Shown here one piece after another: positions 63,343 through 64,000 of a DNA stretch of 64,000 nucleotides. This stretch comes from Halomonas maura (GTDB lineage Bacteria > Pseudomonadota > Gammaproteobacteria > Pseudomonadales > Halomonadaceae): positions 236,706 to 300,705 of the forward strand of contig NZ_JAUFPQ010000013.1 of NCBI RefSeq assembly GCF_030409305.1, given 5' to 3'. The translations under genes and the position numbers were made by a program. The notes beneath the pieces were generated by a model. That model was not told the origin of the DNA and searched no databases. It saw nothing but the letters and a program-made list of their open reading frames with translations. The first letter of the stretch is position 1. Every line of letters begins with the position of its first letter.

Positions 63343-64000
63343 TTACTGCGGCGTGCGGCGCTCGACGCCCTGGTCGGTGCCGAGCAGCAGCACGTCGGCG
63401 CCGCGGGCGGCGAACAGGCCGTTGGTCACCACCCCGGCGATGGCGTTGAGGCGGGCCTCCATGGCCACCGGGTCGTCGATCATGAACTCATAGCAGTCGA
63501 GGAGCTGGTTGCCGTTGTCGGTGACCACGCCCTGGCGGTAGACCGGGTCGGCGCCCAGCTTGACCAGCTCCCGGGCGACGTAGGAGCGCGCCATGGGGAT
63601 CACCTCCACCGGCAGCGGGAAGTCGCCCAGCCGCTCGACCAGCTTGGAGGCATCGGCGATGCACACGAAGCGCTCGGCGCAGGCGGCGACGATCTTCTCC
63701 CGGGTGAGGGCCGCGCCGCCGCCCTTGATCATCTGCAAGTGAGCGTTCACTTCGTCGGCGCCGTCGACATAGACGGGCACGGTGCCGGTCTCGTTGAGTT
63801 CGAAGACGTCGATGCCATGGCCATGCAGGCGCTCGGCGCTGGCTTCGGAGCTGGCCACCGCGCCGCGGAAGTCGCCGCGCAGGGTGGCCAGCTTGTCGAT
63901 GAAGCGATTGGCGGTGGAACCGGTGCCGACGCCGATGACGATGTTGCGTCCGAGAAGGGGGCGGATCTCGTCGAGGGCGGCGGGCGCCACGGCGTCCTTG
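63343..64000 (-). CDS. rpiA: ribose-5-phosphate isomerase A, 5' end beyond window
   Basis: Interconverts ribose-5-phosphate and ribulose-5-phosphate. About 218 codons are visible. [56 protein letters not shown] and [22 protein letters not shown] are family blocks containing the phosphate loop, the catalytic Asp/Glu and Lys. The frame stays open to the window edge with [12 protein letters not shown], matching the usual N-terminal helix, so the true start lies outside; the GTG at 63990 is not it. Confidence 0.95.
   Translation of the reverse strand, partial: KDAVAPAALDEIRPLLGRNIVIGVGTGSTANRFIDKLATLRGDFRGAVASSEASAERLHGHGIDVFELNETGTVPVYVDGADEVNAHLQMIKGGGAALTREKIVAACAERFVCIADASKLVERLGDFPLPVEVIPMARSYVARELVKLGADPVYRQGVVTDNGNQLLDCYEFMIDDPVAMEARLNAIAGVVTNGLFAARGADVLLLGTDQGVERRTPQ

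Overview
This is an origin-proximal chromosome segment of a high-GC gammaproteobacterium. The gene order (mnmE-yidC-rnpA-rpmH / dnaA-dnaN-recF-gyrB, mnmG-rsmG-parA-parB-atp operon, glyQS, hldE-waaA) and the protein sequences fit Halomonadaceae (Halomonas or Chromohalobacter type). The genus is inferred from general resemblance, not from a search. No phage, CRISPR array, tRNA or rRNA was seen. Mobile DNA is limited to a decayed IS30-type remnant, a MITE-like 141-bp element and a three-copy dispersed hairpin repeat.

Layout. Positions 1-7,563 (all minus) carry a DUF72 gene (cut by the window edge), glmS, glmU, a lipoprotein ApbE, uppP and mgtE: amino-sugar and envelope precursor supply, flavinylation and Mg transport. 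Positions 7,611-14,852 hold the complete F-type ATP synthase operon atpIBEFHAGDC, with a recognisable promoter, a 5' stem-loop and a terminator. Positions 14,967-19,284 hold the mnmG-rsmG-parA-parB operon. The stretch 19,285-19,820 is gene-free, partly AT-rich and full of DnaA boxes: an oriC candidate. Positions 19,821-22,157 encode a polar amino acid ABC transporter. Positions 22,259-35,515 carry housekeeping genes (erpA, argC, a CLC chloride channel, hemJ, thiD, hemL, rdgB, hemW, an OmpA lipoprotein, rlmJ), a degenerate APH/AAA protein, a CsgD-like regulator and decayed DNA at 29.9-31.0 kb. Positions 35,712-39,625 hold mnmE, yidC, rnpA and rpmH (minus). The 39,626-40,139 intergenic region has a second DnaA-box cluster and precedes dnaA-dnaN-recF-gyrB (plus). 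Then come gmhB, a 1.6-kb stretch without convincing genes, glyS and glyQ. From 52 kb to the end lie LPS core genes: hldD-waaF; opgB-like, GT2 and GT9; GT4; kdkA; GT9-hldE-waaA; and the start-truncated rpiA.

How it works together. The window holds the replication and segregation centre. It has DnaA and two DnaA-box clusters, ParA/ParB at about 16 kb, and six parS or parS-like palindromes between 43.2 and 48.6 kb. Two of the parS sites are embedded in the recF reading frame, and one forms the stem of the glyS terminator. The heptose genes gmhB, hldD, hldE and waaF, together with waaA, kdkA and further glycosyltransferases, supply the LPS inner core.

Most interesting observations: the two competing oriC candidates, one with paired inverted repeats; the parS cluster; a 93-bp tandem duplication of the mnmE 3' end; the dispersed hairpin family; a MITE-like element that supplies the stop codon of one gene and overlaps that of its neighbour; an excess of perfect DnaA boxes; and an E. 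coli-like translational enhancer before atpE. I found no clearly new defence or metabolic system.
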